Source: Candidatus Sumerlaeota bacterium (GTDB lineage: Bacteria; Sumerlaeota; Sumerlaeia; JADFCT01). From it: 12,668 nucleotides of DNA. The DNA lies in assembly GCA_026398575.1 (NCBI GenBank), contig JAPLSP010000118.1:1-12668 (forward strand), written 5' to 3'. Positions 1 to 7,701 of the stretch are shown here, piece after piece; within the stretch, counting starts at the first letter, position 1, and every line of letters begins with the position of its first letter. The notes under the pieces are model-generated. The model ran no database searches and was not told the DNA's origin. It was given only the letters and a program-made list of their open reading frames with translations. The translations under genes were made by a program, and so were the position numbers.

Positions 1-25
1 GATAAACGTAATGCGGTCAGAAACG

Positions 26-130
26 GCGCCAGCTTTTGGAGTAAGGTGGCTTGCCGCCTTCTTTTTAGCGCCAAGGCTATTGAAACGCCAAAAAGAAGGC
101 GGCAAGCCACCTTACTCCAAAAGCTGGCGC
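26..130. repeat. Perfect 41-bp inverted repeat (long hairpin)
   Basis: Bases 26-66 and 90-130 are exact reverse complements over 41 bp, separated by a 23-base spacer (67-89). The arms contain the core AAGGTGGCTTGCCGCC. It lies 34 bases beyond the stop codon of the leftward GH27 gene, so a transcript from that gene would fold into a very strong stem-loop. No clear oligo-U run follows on that strand, so it is not a textbook intrinsic terminator, although it may end or protect the message. It contains no transposase. It resembles the other long inverted repeats of this window in design but not in sequence. Confidence 0.93.
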
Positions 131-164
131 TGCTCCTGTCTGCAATAGTTTTCCCTGTAGCGGA

Positions 165-2168
165 TTATTTGCCGTCAGCGGAGCGGATGCGGACGAGGAC
201 AACGCCTCGGCGTGGAACGTCGGATTCGAATTCGCCATCGAACTCGCCCAGGTCTTTCTGCCGCCAGAGATCGCGCACGATGCGCTTGCCCGTTATGCCG
301 ATTGCGCTCCACGTCGCCGTTACGTTGGCGGGCGTCTGGCCTTTGTTGCACAATCCCACGGCCTTCGAGCCGTCCTCCAAATCCTTTACCAGGACAAAGG
401 TCGCGTCATTGAGGCGCGTAATGGCCGCGCATTGTCCCAGCGGGTCTTGGTCAACTTCGATGACCTCGGGATTGCACAGGACGTTGACCGTGAACTCATC
501 GAGCCGCCCCATGTCGCCGCTGAAGAAAAGCGGCGCGGCCAGCAGGCTCCAGAGCGACATGAACGCGTATTGCTCGCTCGGCTGTATGCCGCACGGCTTG
601 GGCTCGCCCATGCCGCGCGCGCTGCCAATGAAGCCAATCTGAACGTAGTCGGGATCGTTCCATGCGCCGGGCTTGGAACCGGCGCGGTATTCGACGTTTT
701 TGAGCGCGACTTCAAAGACGCGGTTGAGCTCGAACCCAAGGTCGCCGCCCGTGCGCCATGAATTGCCGCCCACCTCCGCGCCCCATTCCCAGACCTTGCC
801 CATGCCGTACTGGCACAGGTTGAAGGAAATGTCGCGCTTCTGCTTCTTCAGAAGGCCGCCCATCAGGATGTAAGGCTTCTGAAGCGCGGGAAGGCTCTTG
901 TCGGCGCCTGCGATGCGCCCGTAAGAGCACCAATCGTATTTCAAGAGGTCGAATCCCCAATCGGCGAATTGCCGGGCGTCGGCCTCCTCGTGCTGGTAGG
1001 CGGCGAAAAATCGCGCGCAGGTCTGCGGTCCGGGCGAAGTATAGATGCCGGCTTTCAACCCTTTCGAGTGAATGTAATCGGTCAACGCCTTCATATCGGG
1101 GAAATGCTTGTTCGGCAGGATATTGCCTTTGTCATCGCGCGCCGGGCCGATGCGTAGCGGATCCTTGTTGGCCTGCGCGTTCATCCAGCAGTCGTCAATG
1201 CTGACGTATTGATAGCCCACGTCGGCCATGCCGCTGGCCACCATCGCGTCGGCGGCCTCTCGCATTGTTTTGTCGGTGACGCGGTCGTAGTGCGTGTACC
1301 AGTGGTTCCAGCCCATCGGCGGCGTGAGGTTGATCGTGTCGCTCGAGACGATCGTGAACGGGCGCGAGGATTCGCCTTTTGCGTTTTTGGCGCGCAGCGT
1401 GAGTTTGTATTCGCCGCGTTCGGGCGCCACGCCGCTGAGGATGCCGCCGGTCGCATCGAGTTTCAGGCTTGACGGAAGGCCTTCGGCGCTGAACGTCATT
1501 GGACGTTCGCCTGTTGCCGGCACACGATAGATGAATGGATTGCCCGGACGGCAACCATAGACTTTCGGGCCATTGACGCGCGGGGCGACCCCCGGTTTCG
1601 GCGTCAGGATGACGGCTTCTTCGCGCGGCGCCTCTGTGGCGACGGGCTTTGCGCCTGAAACCTCGAACTTCGCGTCGGCCAAGTCGGCATGATCGAAGTC
1701 CTTGCCGTCACCCGCCGAGTCGGCGATCAGGATCAGCGTCTTTTTCCCTTTCAAGTTCACCTCGATTTTTTTGGGCGCCTCGCCCGTCTTCATCACGCCG
1801 CTGTTGAAGACCTCCTGTCCATCGGCGATGAGTTTGAACTCGACCGTTCCCTTTTTGCCTTTGGTCCGGTCATCCACGCCGACGAAAGCGCTGAATTTAT
1901 CGGCGCCGCCTTTCAGGTCAATATACATGACGCTTTCGGCGTGCGTGCCGACGCCATGCTCGAACGCCTGCCCACCGATGGAAATCGGGTTGTCCTGCAC
2001 GCCCTTGTCCACAAGCGGCTGTCCCCAACCCGTGGTCATTTTCGTCAGGTCCAGCGATGAGAGCCAGACGGTTTCCGCGGCTGAAATGCGGGCTGGCGCT
2101 CCTATAAAACAAGCGGCGCCCAACAGCAGGATAGCTGCAATTTTTCGCAATGCCTGACAGCGTAACAT
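165..2168 (-). CDS. Secreted GH27 alpha-galactosidase-like enzyme with NPCBM domain
   Basis: This 667-residue protein probably removes terminal alpha-galactosyl (or related) residues from glycans outside the cytoplasm. Residues 1-31 form a signal peptide (basic start, then AAILLLGAACFIGA). Residues 32-172 look like an NPCBM carbohydrate-binding domain (FEHGVGTHAES). Residues 195-275 look like a putative Ig (He_PIG) module (GLPSSLKLDATGGILSG). The GH27 barrel starts at TPPMGWNHW (282-290) and is followed by a C-terminal beta domain from about 575. The nucleophile motif KYDWC gives D412, and WNDPD gives D505/D507, of which the second is the likely acid/base by analogy with human GLA. The start at 2168 is supported by AGGAG seven bases upstream. 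The gene begins 43 bases after the 918-residue gene on the same strand, with no visible terminator between them. Exact specificity (alpha-galactosidase, N-acetylgalactosaminidase or isomaltodextranase-like) cannot be read from the sequence. Confidence 0.93.
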   Translation of the reverse strand: MLRCQALRKIAAILLLGAACFIGAPARISAAETVWLSSLDLTKMTTGWGQPLVDKGVQDNPISIGGQAFEHGVGTHAESVMYIDLKGGADKFSAFVGVDDRTKGKKGTVEFKLIADGQEVFNSGVMKTGEAPKKIEVNLKGKKTLILIADSAGDGKDFDHADLADAKFEVSGAKPVATEAPREEAVILTPKPGVAPRVNGPKVYGCRPGNPFIYRVPATGERPMTFSAEGLPSSLKLDATGGILSGVAPERGEYKLTLRAKNAKGESSRPFTIVSSDTINLTPPMGWNHWYTHYDRVTDKTMREAADAMVASGMADVGYQYVSIDDCWMNAQANKDPLRIGPARDDKGNILPNKHFPDMKALTDYIHSKGLKAGIYTSPGPQTCARFFAAYQHEEADARQFADWGFDLLKYDWCSYGRIAGADKSLPALQKPYILMGGLLKKQKRDISFNLCQYGMGKVWEWGAEVGGNSWRTGGDLGFELNRVFEVALKNVEYRAGSKPGAWNDPDYVQIGFIGSARGMGEPKPCGIQPSEQYAFMSLWSLLAAPLFFSGDMGRLDEFTVNVLCNPEVIEVDQDPLGQCAAITRLNDATFVLVKDLEDGSKAVGLCNKGQTPANVTATWSAIGITGKRIVRDLWRQKDLGEFDGEFESDVPRRGVVLVRIRSADGK

Positions 2169-2211
2169 ATTTGATCTCCTGAGAATGGATTGAATTTTCC
2201 GTGAATCATTC

Positions 2212-4968
2212 CTACATGTGCGATAACCTCAGCGGATTTCCCAAAAGAAAATCCGTCGAGATGCGGCGGCAGGTGTTCAGATATCCCGTATCCACCTTGA
2301 TCGCTTCGCGCTGCGCCTGGCGGAAGGCCTCGAAAGCTTCCGGCTTTTCGTCCAGGTGGTAAAACGCTTCGCCGATGCGCATATTTGTTACGACGCGTTC
2401 GCGGTTCAGAGCAAGGTCATTCACCGCCGTGCGATATTGCCGCAGACCTTCGAGCGCGCGCCGATTGCCCGTATTGGCGCGCCCTATGGCTGCGTTCAGT
2501 CGCTTGAGCGATTCGGTGGGAGACTTCATCGTAATGATCGCGCTCGTTGAAAGCGCGTCCGACACAGTCGCCGCCGCAGAGGCACTCGAGGCGCGGCCAT
2601 CCGCGACTGTTTTGCTCCGCTCGTCTTTCCATGCCGTCAGGATTGCGCGTCCCTTGGCATAAAATTCCTGCCGGATGGGCGAGCCGGAAGACTGATATAA
2701 ATCGGCGAAATCTTCTCCAGCCGCGTCGCTGAGAATCGCACAGAGGGTTTCATCGTCATTCAGACTGGCCGCCTGCATCCGCGGCTTGATTTGTTTTTCA
2801 ACGTCTTGATAGGCGCGCAACGGCTGGATGCCGTTTCGCAGATATATAATCCACGGCGCCGCGCCGGGCGCGGAAGGTTTCTCTCCCCGTAAAACGGCCA
2901 GAACCGCTTTGGCGGTCGCTCCGGGAATCGCCAGAAAAGGAGCGGGATTCTGTCCGTGAACCGACTCCTTGCGGACCGCATAGACCCAGATTGCCATGAG
3001 ATCGTCGTGACCGAAATCGAACGCATGAAGCAGTTCGTGGGAAAAAACACCCATCGGATTATCCGCGATCCAGCGCGTGCGGGCCAGGAGCATCATCGCA
3101 AGATTGATCCTGCCGCCGCCGTACGATCCCCCTACCGTTGGCGGAAGCACTGGATGAAAGGACACATTCAAGCGGTCCCATCGCGGCGCCTGCCCGACGA
3201 GCGCGCGGATTTTCTCATAGACGATTTCCGTGCCGCGGCCCAAGGCCTCCATCCTCGCCGCGACGGGCGCAGGACCTTCGAGATGAAAGTGCGCGGTTTC
3301 CGACTGGCTGAGCGCCGCCGCATTAATGCGCTTGGGAATGCCTGGACCCAAATCGCAATCTATTTGATAGGTGAGTTTCGCCGCCTTGTCAGGAGACAAA
3401 TCGGATGCGATCTCGTTGCTGAAACGCCCAAGATCACTTTTGAAATCTGCGACCGTCTCTTCGCCGCAGAAGACGCGCATAGTGAATGGCGCCGGCTTTC
3501 CCGAGGCGTTCTGCAGCGCCGTCAGGAAATGGCCATTCGCATCGCTGGCAGCCAGGCAGGCCAGCAAAACGTTTTTCTTCAATTCGAAAGACTTCCGATG
3601 TTCTTGAAACATCACCGCCGTCGAAGGCGAGTCCAAAATAAAATTGAACGATTGTCCGGCGGATAATTCATGAGGCGCAGGGCCGTAAATGAAACGCGAT
3701 TGCCCTGTATTGATCGTGTAATCCATTTCGACCGTTCCCGGCGTCATCGTCAACGTCGCGCCAGGCCGTGTTTCAAAATCACAACGCAGAGGGCCGCTGG
3801 AGCGATAATAGACCGAAACGCGCGCGGATTTGATCTCGGGCAATAAACGCGGCGGCGCAAAACGGATTGTGGATTGCTGGCGGTCCATTGGACGGATCGA
3901 AATGCTGCCGGAAGACACCAGCATCTCGCGCGAAACCATCCACGCCTCCTCCGGCGATTTATGTCCGGCAGCCAGGAGCGCCAGCCAAGGGTCGCCATTC
4001 GATTCCACCGTGATGCGGCGATTCTTGGTTGGCCCCAGCGAACTGAAAGACAGTTCGGCGCCAAGGCGGCGGTCCATGAGAAAAACAGATTCGGCTTCTC
4101 CGGCGTCTTCGAATGACAGCGCGAGTTCCGAGGTGGGGCGGAGCGTCAGTTGCTCGATGGGCTGTTCCACTTTTAGATCGCGCTTGACCATGAACACGCC
4201 GCGGCCTTCATGGCTTTTTGCATAAGCGGAAGGGCTGTAGGCCACCACCGTCCAGAGGCCGGATGAAAGGTCCAGATTCGCTTTTCCACTGCGATCGGCG
4301 CCCGCCCATTCCTCCGCCAAAGGCGCCCGCAAGCCGTATTCCATGCAATAGGCGGCGATGCGCGCGCCCGTGACCGGCTCGCCGCGCGCATTCATGACCA
4401 TTATATCAAGGCGCGCCGGAGCGGATTGCCGGGCGCCACCCGCGGGCGCCGAAGATAGCACGGCGGGATTTTTTATGCCGGGCAGCAGCTGGGATAGCTC
4501 GGCGTCATCCAGTTGAATATTTTTATAGGCCTCAAGAAAAGCGGCGATTTTTTTATATTCCTCCGCCGGACCCGGCTTTGTTTCGGTTTCGGCTGCCTTG
4601 CGCACAAGGTCCAGGACTTTTGTATCGAAAGCGTCATTGGCGGTGCGGACGGCCACTTGGCGGGCGCGGCCATTGGATGACGCAAGCAGCGTTTGCAGCG
4701 CCGCTGTGCGTTCTGTCGTCGGCAGCGAAAGGAGCCATTCGCGCGTTTCGGCCGGCTTCTGGGCCGCGCGCGAAACGAGATCGCCGGGAGGCGCGGCATT
4801 GGCCGATAAAACTGCAAGCGCGAAAATCATGGCGGCCAATAAATGCCAGCTGCCATAAAAAGCGCAGGCGCCTAATCCGCTGGGCGTCGAAGCTGCGAAG
4901 GCGCAGGCGGCGGACGCTAACGGGCCGGCTGCCAAGCCTGCATTATTGCTGATTTTTTGTCTCACCAT
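2212..4968 (-). CDS. Large secreted protein with metallopeptidase-like HExxHxxxxxH motif
   Basis: I do not recognise the family of this 918-residue protein. Residues 40-59 form a hydrophobic stretch ending ANA-A, consistent with export. Residues 60-165 look helical. Residues 185-280 resemble a carboxypeptidase-regulatory/Ig-like beta-sandwich (ARGEPVTGARIAA, then DRSGKANLDLSSGLWTVVAY). The middle is beta-rich. Residues 644-654 read HELLHAFDFGH, which has the three-histidine spacing of metzincin zinc proteases, with Asp where their conserved Gly would be. The preceding YGGGRINLAMM and NPMG fit a protease fold. The last 60 residues look TPR-like. Activity is an inference. The ATG at 4968 overlaps the upstream DUF190 gene by 26 bases and has only a weak, distant GAGG. 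Met47 (4830) is an alternative start, but it leaves a signal peptide without positive charge. The Ala-rich residues 11-37 in between look like low-complexity extension. Confidence 0.85.
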   Translation of the reverse strand: MVRQKISNNAGLAAGPLASAACAFAASTPSGLGACAFYGSWHLLAAMIFALAVLSANAAPPGDLVSRAAQKPAETREWLLSLPTTERTAALQTLLASSNGRARQVAVRTANDAFDTKVLDLVRKAAETETKPGPAEEYKKIAAFLEAYKNIQLDDAELSQLLPGIKNPAVLSSAPAGGARQSAPARLDIMVMNARGEPVTGARIAAYCMEYGLRAPLAEEWAGADRSGKANLDLSSGLWTVVAYSPSAYAKSHEGRGVFMVKRDLKVEQPIEQLTLRPTSELALSFEDAGEAESVFLMDRRLGAELSFSSLGPTKNRRITVESNGDPWLALLAAGHKSPEEAWMVSREMLVSSGSISIRPMDRQQSTIRFAPPRLLPEIKSARVSVYYRSSGPLRCDFETRPGATLTMTPGTVEMDYTINTGQSRFIYGPAPHELSAGQSFNFILDSPSTAVMFQEHRKSFELKKNVLLACLAASDANGHFLTALQNASGKPAPFTMRVFCGEETVADFKSDLGRFSNEIASDLSPDKAAKLTYQIDCDLGPGIPKRINAAALSQSETAHFHLEGPAPVAARMEALGRGTEIVYEKIRALVGQAPRWDRLNVSFHPVLPPTVGGSYGGGRINLAMMLLARTRWIADNPMGVFSHELLHAFDFGHDDLMAIWVYAVRKESVHGQNPAPFLAIPGATAKAVLAVLRGEKPSAPGAAPWIIYLRNGIQPLRAYQDVEKQIKPRMQAASLNDDETLCAILSDAAGEDFADLYQSSGSPIRQEFYAKGRAILTAWKDERSKTVADGRASSASAAATVSDALSTSAIITMKSPTESLKRLNAAIGRANTGNRRALEGLRQYRTAVNDLALNRERVVTNMRIGEAFYHLDEKPEAFEAFRQAQREAIKVDTGYLNTCRRISTDFLLGNPLRLSHM

Positions 4969-5293
4969 GGCGGTATGCGATGATCCTCACTTTTTCTCGG
5001 GTGACCAGGCCTTCATCTATCATTGTGTCCAGTTCCGGCAGGAACGCATCAATCCGCTCGGTTTTGTCCACGATTTCGATAAGGACCGGCAAGTCTTCGG
5101 ACAATCGCAGAATCTTTGCCGTGTGAATGCGGCTGTGCGCGCCGAATCCCAGAACGCCATGGAACACGGTCGCTCCCGCCATACCGCGTTTGCGCGCCAG
5201 CTCCACGATCACTTCGTAGAGCGGCCGTCCGTGATATTTATCGCTTTCGCCAATAAAGATGCGAACCAGTTCGGCTTCGTCCGGGAGAATCAT
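4943..5293 (-). CDS. DUF190 family (PII-like) protein, partner of crcB
   Basis: This is a 116-residue cytoplasmic protein of the DUF190/COG1993 family, which has a PII-like ferredoxin fold and is often encoded beside crcB fluoride channels. The family signature is clear: IGESDKYHGRPLYEVIVE (residues 14-31) followed by GMAGATVFHGVLGFG (37-51), then an LPVLIEIVD strand and a C-terminal VRIIAY strand. Its molecular role is not established; a sensory or nucleotide-binding regulatory role is inferred from the fold. I chose the ATG at 5293 because it gives the usual family length and has AAAAAGG about nine bases upstream; the frame stays open to 5353. It is separated from crcB by the two-gene ATPase/TOPRIM cassette. 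The 3' end overlaps the start of the 918-residue gene. The last residues (GETKNQQ) extend slightly beyond the usual end. Confidence 0.9.
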   Translation of the reverse strand: MILPDEAELVRIFIGESDKYHGRPLYEVIVELARKRGMAGATVFHGVLGFGAHSRIHTAKILRLSEDLPVLIEIVDKTERIDAFLPELDTMIDEGLVTREKVRIIAYRHGETKNQQ

Positions 5294-5299
5294 AGAATG

Positions 5300-7107
5300 T
5301 GCCTTTTTGGAATTTTGCGTGACCAACCATGTTGGCACTGAGCTTGGTCTCAAGGAATGCTGGCAAGTTTTTTGACGAATTCAATAAAGCCTTGGAAGTA
5401 CGCAATTGTAGCCGGGCTGATCCAGTCATTATCGGAAATGGAAACGGTATTGGTTCTACCAGGTTTAAGAATGCTTACAGCAGCGGCGATAACGGCCTTT
5501 TCGTTATCATAGCGCGCCCAATGTTTCTTATCATTCGCATCAAAATTCTTAACGAAGCTCTCGGCCTTCTCAACATGCTTGGGATATGCAACGCGACCGC
5601 TGGGAATTAAAAGCGTTTCGAGAACACCTTGATTGATGTTATCCGGCAAAACGAAGCATCCGGTTCTGATGCCGCTTGTTTGAACTTGGCCGGCTTCATC
5701 CGGGAAATCAGGAAAAAATCTTTTGTATGACGCCGCATATTGCTTTGCAACAACATCCGGAGCGAAATGATCCGCGTCTGCGACAATCCCAAATGCCGCG
5801 ATCTTTTCTCTGTATTCTGGATTGTTTTCAAAAAAATAGGGAACTGCTCTTTTTATCTCTTCTGTTCCGCCAGGAGCGTAAACGACAATATAAAGGATGT
5901 CCTTATCCTCAATGCGATGCAATATTTGGGGCACAGGCATGGGCGCGTAAAGGTCATCCTTGAAGGGAAATTTTGGAATCAACTTCGTCCAAAATTCCGG
6001 CCATTGACTCTTCTCGCCTGGCATTAATTTGAAATTCAGAAAAATTCGAAGCGCCTTTACCACAAATGCCTGATCGCTTCGCCCCTCAACAGCGATGAGA
6101 ACATGGCGTTCGGGCATCATCTTATCTCCAGGCCAAGGGTACTGCGCGCACTCATCAGATTGGCGGTATCCATACGGACGGACTTGGTTATTTCTGCAGA
6201 GGGACGTAGGCGATAAACCACAAGATCATCTGAGCGCTCATTATGGATCGCCTCAAGAATTGCATCAATCGCTTCGAGGCTATGGGTTGTGGCAAACAGC
6301 TGGACATTCAGGGAACGACATGTATCAACTAGCCATGCGAAGAGCTCGCGCAAGGCGGTATAGTGAATGAAAGTTTCCAGTTCATCAATTAAAAGCACGC
6401 CTCCTGAGACCGAAGTAAGGGACAATGCGATAGCTAAAGCCCGGCGGACGCCATCGCCTAAAACACTGACAGGGGAAAGACCGTGTTGGCCATGATCTAC
6501 ATAAAGTACTGGAACATTGCCGGAAGGAGACAATATTTTAATCGCACGGATTCCCGGATCTGCTTTATTAAGGGCCTCGATTAAAGGCGCTGTCCCACCC
6601 GCTTTCTCTAATTCTGTTAGTTGCTTAAACTGCAGCTGATATAGCCGATGATTGAACGGAGAGATAAATGATATCGGAAGCGCAGGCATGGTGGAATTGG
6701 TTTGGGAATAAAACGGAGTGCTTTCGCTAATCACAAACTGATGGCTATAAACTTTGACTCTCTCTGCGGATGAAGATCCACTAGAGAAATCAACCGCTGT
6801 GCAGTTCAAGTCCAAATTAATGGCGCGTGTGTCGCTTGGCAACTGGCTCTCTTCTTCTGCCACCTCTTGTTCTGGAGATTCAGGTCCACCGTTTCCCAGC
6901 TTGATCAACTCCTTGAAGTGAGCAGATAGCTCTCGCATAGGGAATTTTCCATCGCTCTTGATGAGGATATCACCATGAGAAAGCTCTTCTGCAGGAATAT
7001 CATTAGGTCTTGGGAAAAGCCATTTAAGGAGCTCCACAATCGAAACACGCGAGAATTTTATTTCTCGGTTACGGGCAAAATCTATCCATTGCGTAAGTGA
7101 AAGAATC
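5300..7107 (-). mobile_element. Putative acquired ATPase/TOPRIM cassette inside the crcB-DUF190 pair
   Basis: The stretch holding the ATPase and TOPRIM genes sits between two genes that are usually neighbours. Counting 60-base blocks, I find 62 and 67 percent GC inside crcB (7141, 7261) but about 42 to 45 percent just past its stop (6901, 6961, 7021), and 38 to 48 percent in the TOPRIM gene (5521, 5401). The right edge is sharp at the crcB stop. The left edge is blurred, somewhere between the TOPRIM stop (5350) and the DUF190 start (5293). I see no flanking direct repeats, integrase or transposase. The mechanism of entry is unknown, and illegitimate recombination is the simplest reading. Confidence 0.5.
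5350..6120 (-). CDS. DUF3226-like TOPRIM protein of an ATPase/TOPRIM pair
   Basis: This 256-residue protein is probably a TOPRIM nuclease-like partner of the ATPase upstream. The first TOPRIM motif is VEGRSDQAF (residues 11-19, with E12 and D16). The second is GIVADADHF (111-119, with the DxD at 115-117). A third acidic site may be E168 in GVLETLLIP. The DNEKAVIAAA helix (205-214) also fits the DUF3226/OLD-type TOPRIM layout. Length is normal for the family, with no internal stop, so the gene appears intact. Its ATG at 6120 overlaps the ATPase stop as ATGA, which implies translational coupling; a second ATG follows directly at 6117. GC is low (about 38 to 48 percent in sampled stretches) compared with its neighbours. 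Related ATPase/TOPRIM pairs (OLD, PARIS) act in phage defence; that function here is an inference. Confidence 0.82.
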   Translation of the reverse strand: MMPERHVLIAVEGRSDQAFVVKALRIFLNFKLMPGEKSQWPEFWTKLIPKFPFKDDLYAPMPVPQILHRIEDKDILYIVVYAPGGTEEIKRAVPYFFENNPEYREKIAAFGIVADADHFAPDVVAKQYAASYKRFFPDFPDEAGQVQTSGIRTGCFVLPDNINQGVLETLLIPSGRVAYPKHVEKAESFVKNFDANDKKHWARYDNEKAVIAAAVSILKPGRTNTVSISDNDWISPATIAYFQGFIEFVKKLASIP

Positions 7108-7109
7108 AT
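6117..7109 (-). CDS. ABC/AAA15-type ATPase lacking its N-terminal Walker A (truncated)
   Basis: This 330-residue protein matches the C-terminal three quarters of SMC/ABC-like ATPases of the AAA15/AAA21 kind found beside TOPRIM proteins. Visible parts are the signature-like VLGDGVRRALAIALS (216-230), Walker B GGVLLIDELE (236-245, D242 and E243) and the switch motif FATTHS (272-277, H276). A P-loop GxxGxGKS should lie near residue 35 of a complete protein but is absent. The frame upstream of 7109 is only a shadow of crcB. I therefore place the start at the ATG of 7109, whose ATGA overlaps the crcB stop. About 45 to 80 N-terminal residues appear to be missing, so ATP binding is doubtful. The reading frame is otherwise undamaged and overlaps the TOPRIM gene by four bases. 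Low GC points to horizontal origin. It may be a pseudogene remnant or a product with a changed role. Confidence 0.8.
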   Translation of the reverse strand: MILSLTQWIDFARNREIKFSRVSIVELLKWLFPRPNDIPAEELSHGDILIKSDGKFPMRELSAHFKELIKLGNGGPESPEQEVAEEESQLPSDTRAINLDLNCTAVDFSSGSSSAERVKVYSHQFVISESTPFYSQTNSTMPALPISFISPFNHRLYQLQFKQLTELEKAGGTAPLIEALNKADPGIRAIKILSPSGNVPVLYVDHGQHGLSPVSVLGDGVRRALAIALSLTSVSGGVLLIDELETFIHYTALRELFAWLVDTCRSLNVQLFATTHSLEAIDAILEAIHNERSDDLVVYRLRPSAEITKSVRMDTANLMSARSTLGLEIR

Positions 7110-7486
7110 ATCACCCGGCCCGTTATCAGGCCAATAAAAAAACAGGCTAGTCCGCCGATGTTCTGCATGGCCGCGTTTCCCAGCGCCCATGTCCATTCCG
7201 CGTCCCGCAGCAGGTTGCCTGTTTCCAGGGCGTAAGCGGAAAAGGTTGTGAATCCACCCATGAAGCCAACCAGGATGATGGTGCGCGCCCCAACGCCCCA
7301 GCCCAGGCGCGACTCGAAGACGGACCATGCGAATCCCGCCAGAAAACACCCCGTCAGATTGACCGCCAGCGTTCCCCAGGGGAATCCCGAGGAGCCGGAT
7401 AGCTTCTGCGCCCAACCGGACAGGCCGTATCGCGCCAGCGTGCCAACGCCTCCCGCGACAGCCAATAGCGCAAGTTTTTGCCACAT
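7106..7486 (-). CDS. crcB: Fluoride channel CrcB/FluC
   Basis: This 126-residue inner-membrane protein is a small dual-topology fluoride channel that lets toxic fluoride leave the cytoplasm. Four hydrophobic segments are visible at roughly 4-22, 37-57, 68-90 and 98-122. Family landmarks are GGVGTLARYG (12-21), GTLAVNLTG (38-46) with pore Asn43, and GFMGGFTTFSAYALE (74-88) with the two phenylalanines F79 and F82 of the Phe box. Length is typical and the C-terminus looks complete. The ATG at 7486 has AGGAGG 11 bases upstream and a second GAGG closer. The stop codon overlaps the next gene's ATG. I looked for a fluoride riboswitch in the 320 bases upstream and did not recognise one. The gene probably heads the leftward transcription unit. 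Confidence 0.95.
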   Translation of the reverse strand: MWQKLALLAVAGGVGTLARYGLSGWAQKLSGSSGFPWGTLAVNLTGCFLAGFAWSVFESRLGWGVGARTIILVGFMGGFTTFSAYALETGNLLRDAEWTWALGNAAMQNIGGLACFFIGLITGRVI

Positions 7487-7555
7487 TTTAGCCTCGACCT
7501 CCTGGACAGGACATAATACAACATTGCCGCAAGCGATAGAGACTCACAGCGCAGC

Positions 7556-7608
7556 TTTGACAGAATAATGAAAAACAGAATGATTCTGTCTTTCATTATT
7601 CTGTCAAA
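7556..7608. repeat. 53-bp near-perfect palindrome (26-bp arms)
   Basis: Bases 7556-7581 and 7583-7608 are reverse complements over 26 bp with a single mismatch and a one-base centre. Each arm carries two ACAGAAT elements, so the site has a nested repeat structure. It lies 70 bases upstream of the crcB start and would form a cruciform in DNA or a strong AU-rich hairpin in the crcB leader. No transposase or flanking duplication is visible. It could be a small MITE-like element, a regulator site or a transcription block between the divergent genes. Confidence 0.88.
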
Positions 7609-7701
7609 CTGATCTGGAGGAGCATGCGCGTCTTCCCGCCGATGTTGTCCAAACGAGGGCCGCAAAATAAAGCGAAATCATCCGAGCGCAATTTTCGCTT
7701 G

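Noticed and set aside
26..130. Classical rho-independent terminator for the GH27 operon
   Set aside because: The stem is far longer than usual and no U tract follows on the minus strand; termination remains possible but is unproven.
46..642. Rightward 198-residue open frame
   Set aside because: It starts inside the inverted repeat and runs antisense through the well-supported GH27 gene; its composition is that of a shadow frame.
5293..7107. Transposon or integron carrying the ATPase/TOPRIM cassette
   Set aside because: No transposase, integrase, terminal inverted repeats or target duplications are visible at either edge.
6117..7484. A 455-residue version of the ATPase reaching back to 7484
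   Set aside because: Its first 125 residues are an out-of-frame reading of crcB, Arg/Gly-rich and with no P-loop, while crcB itself is unmistakable there.
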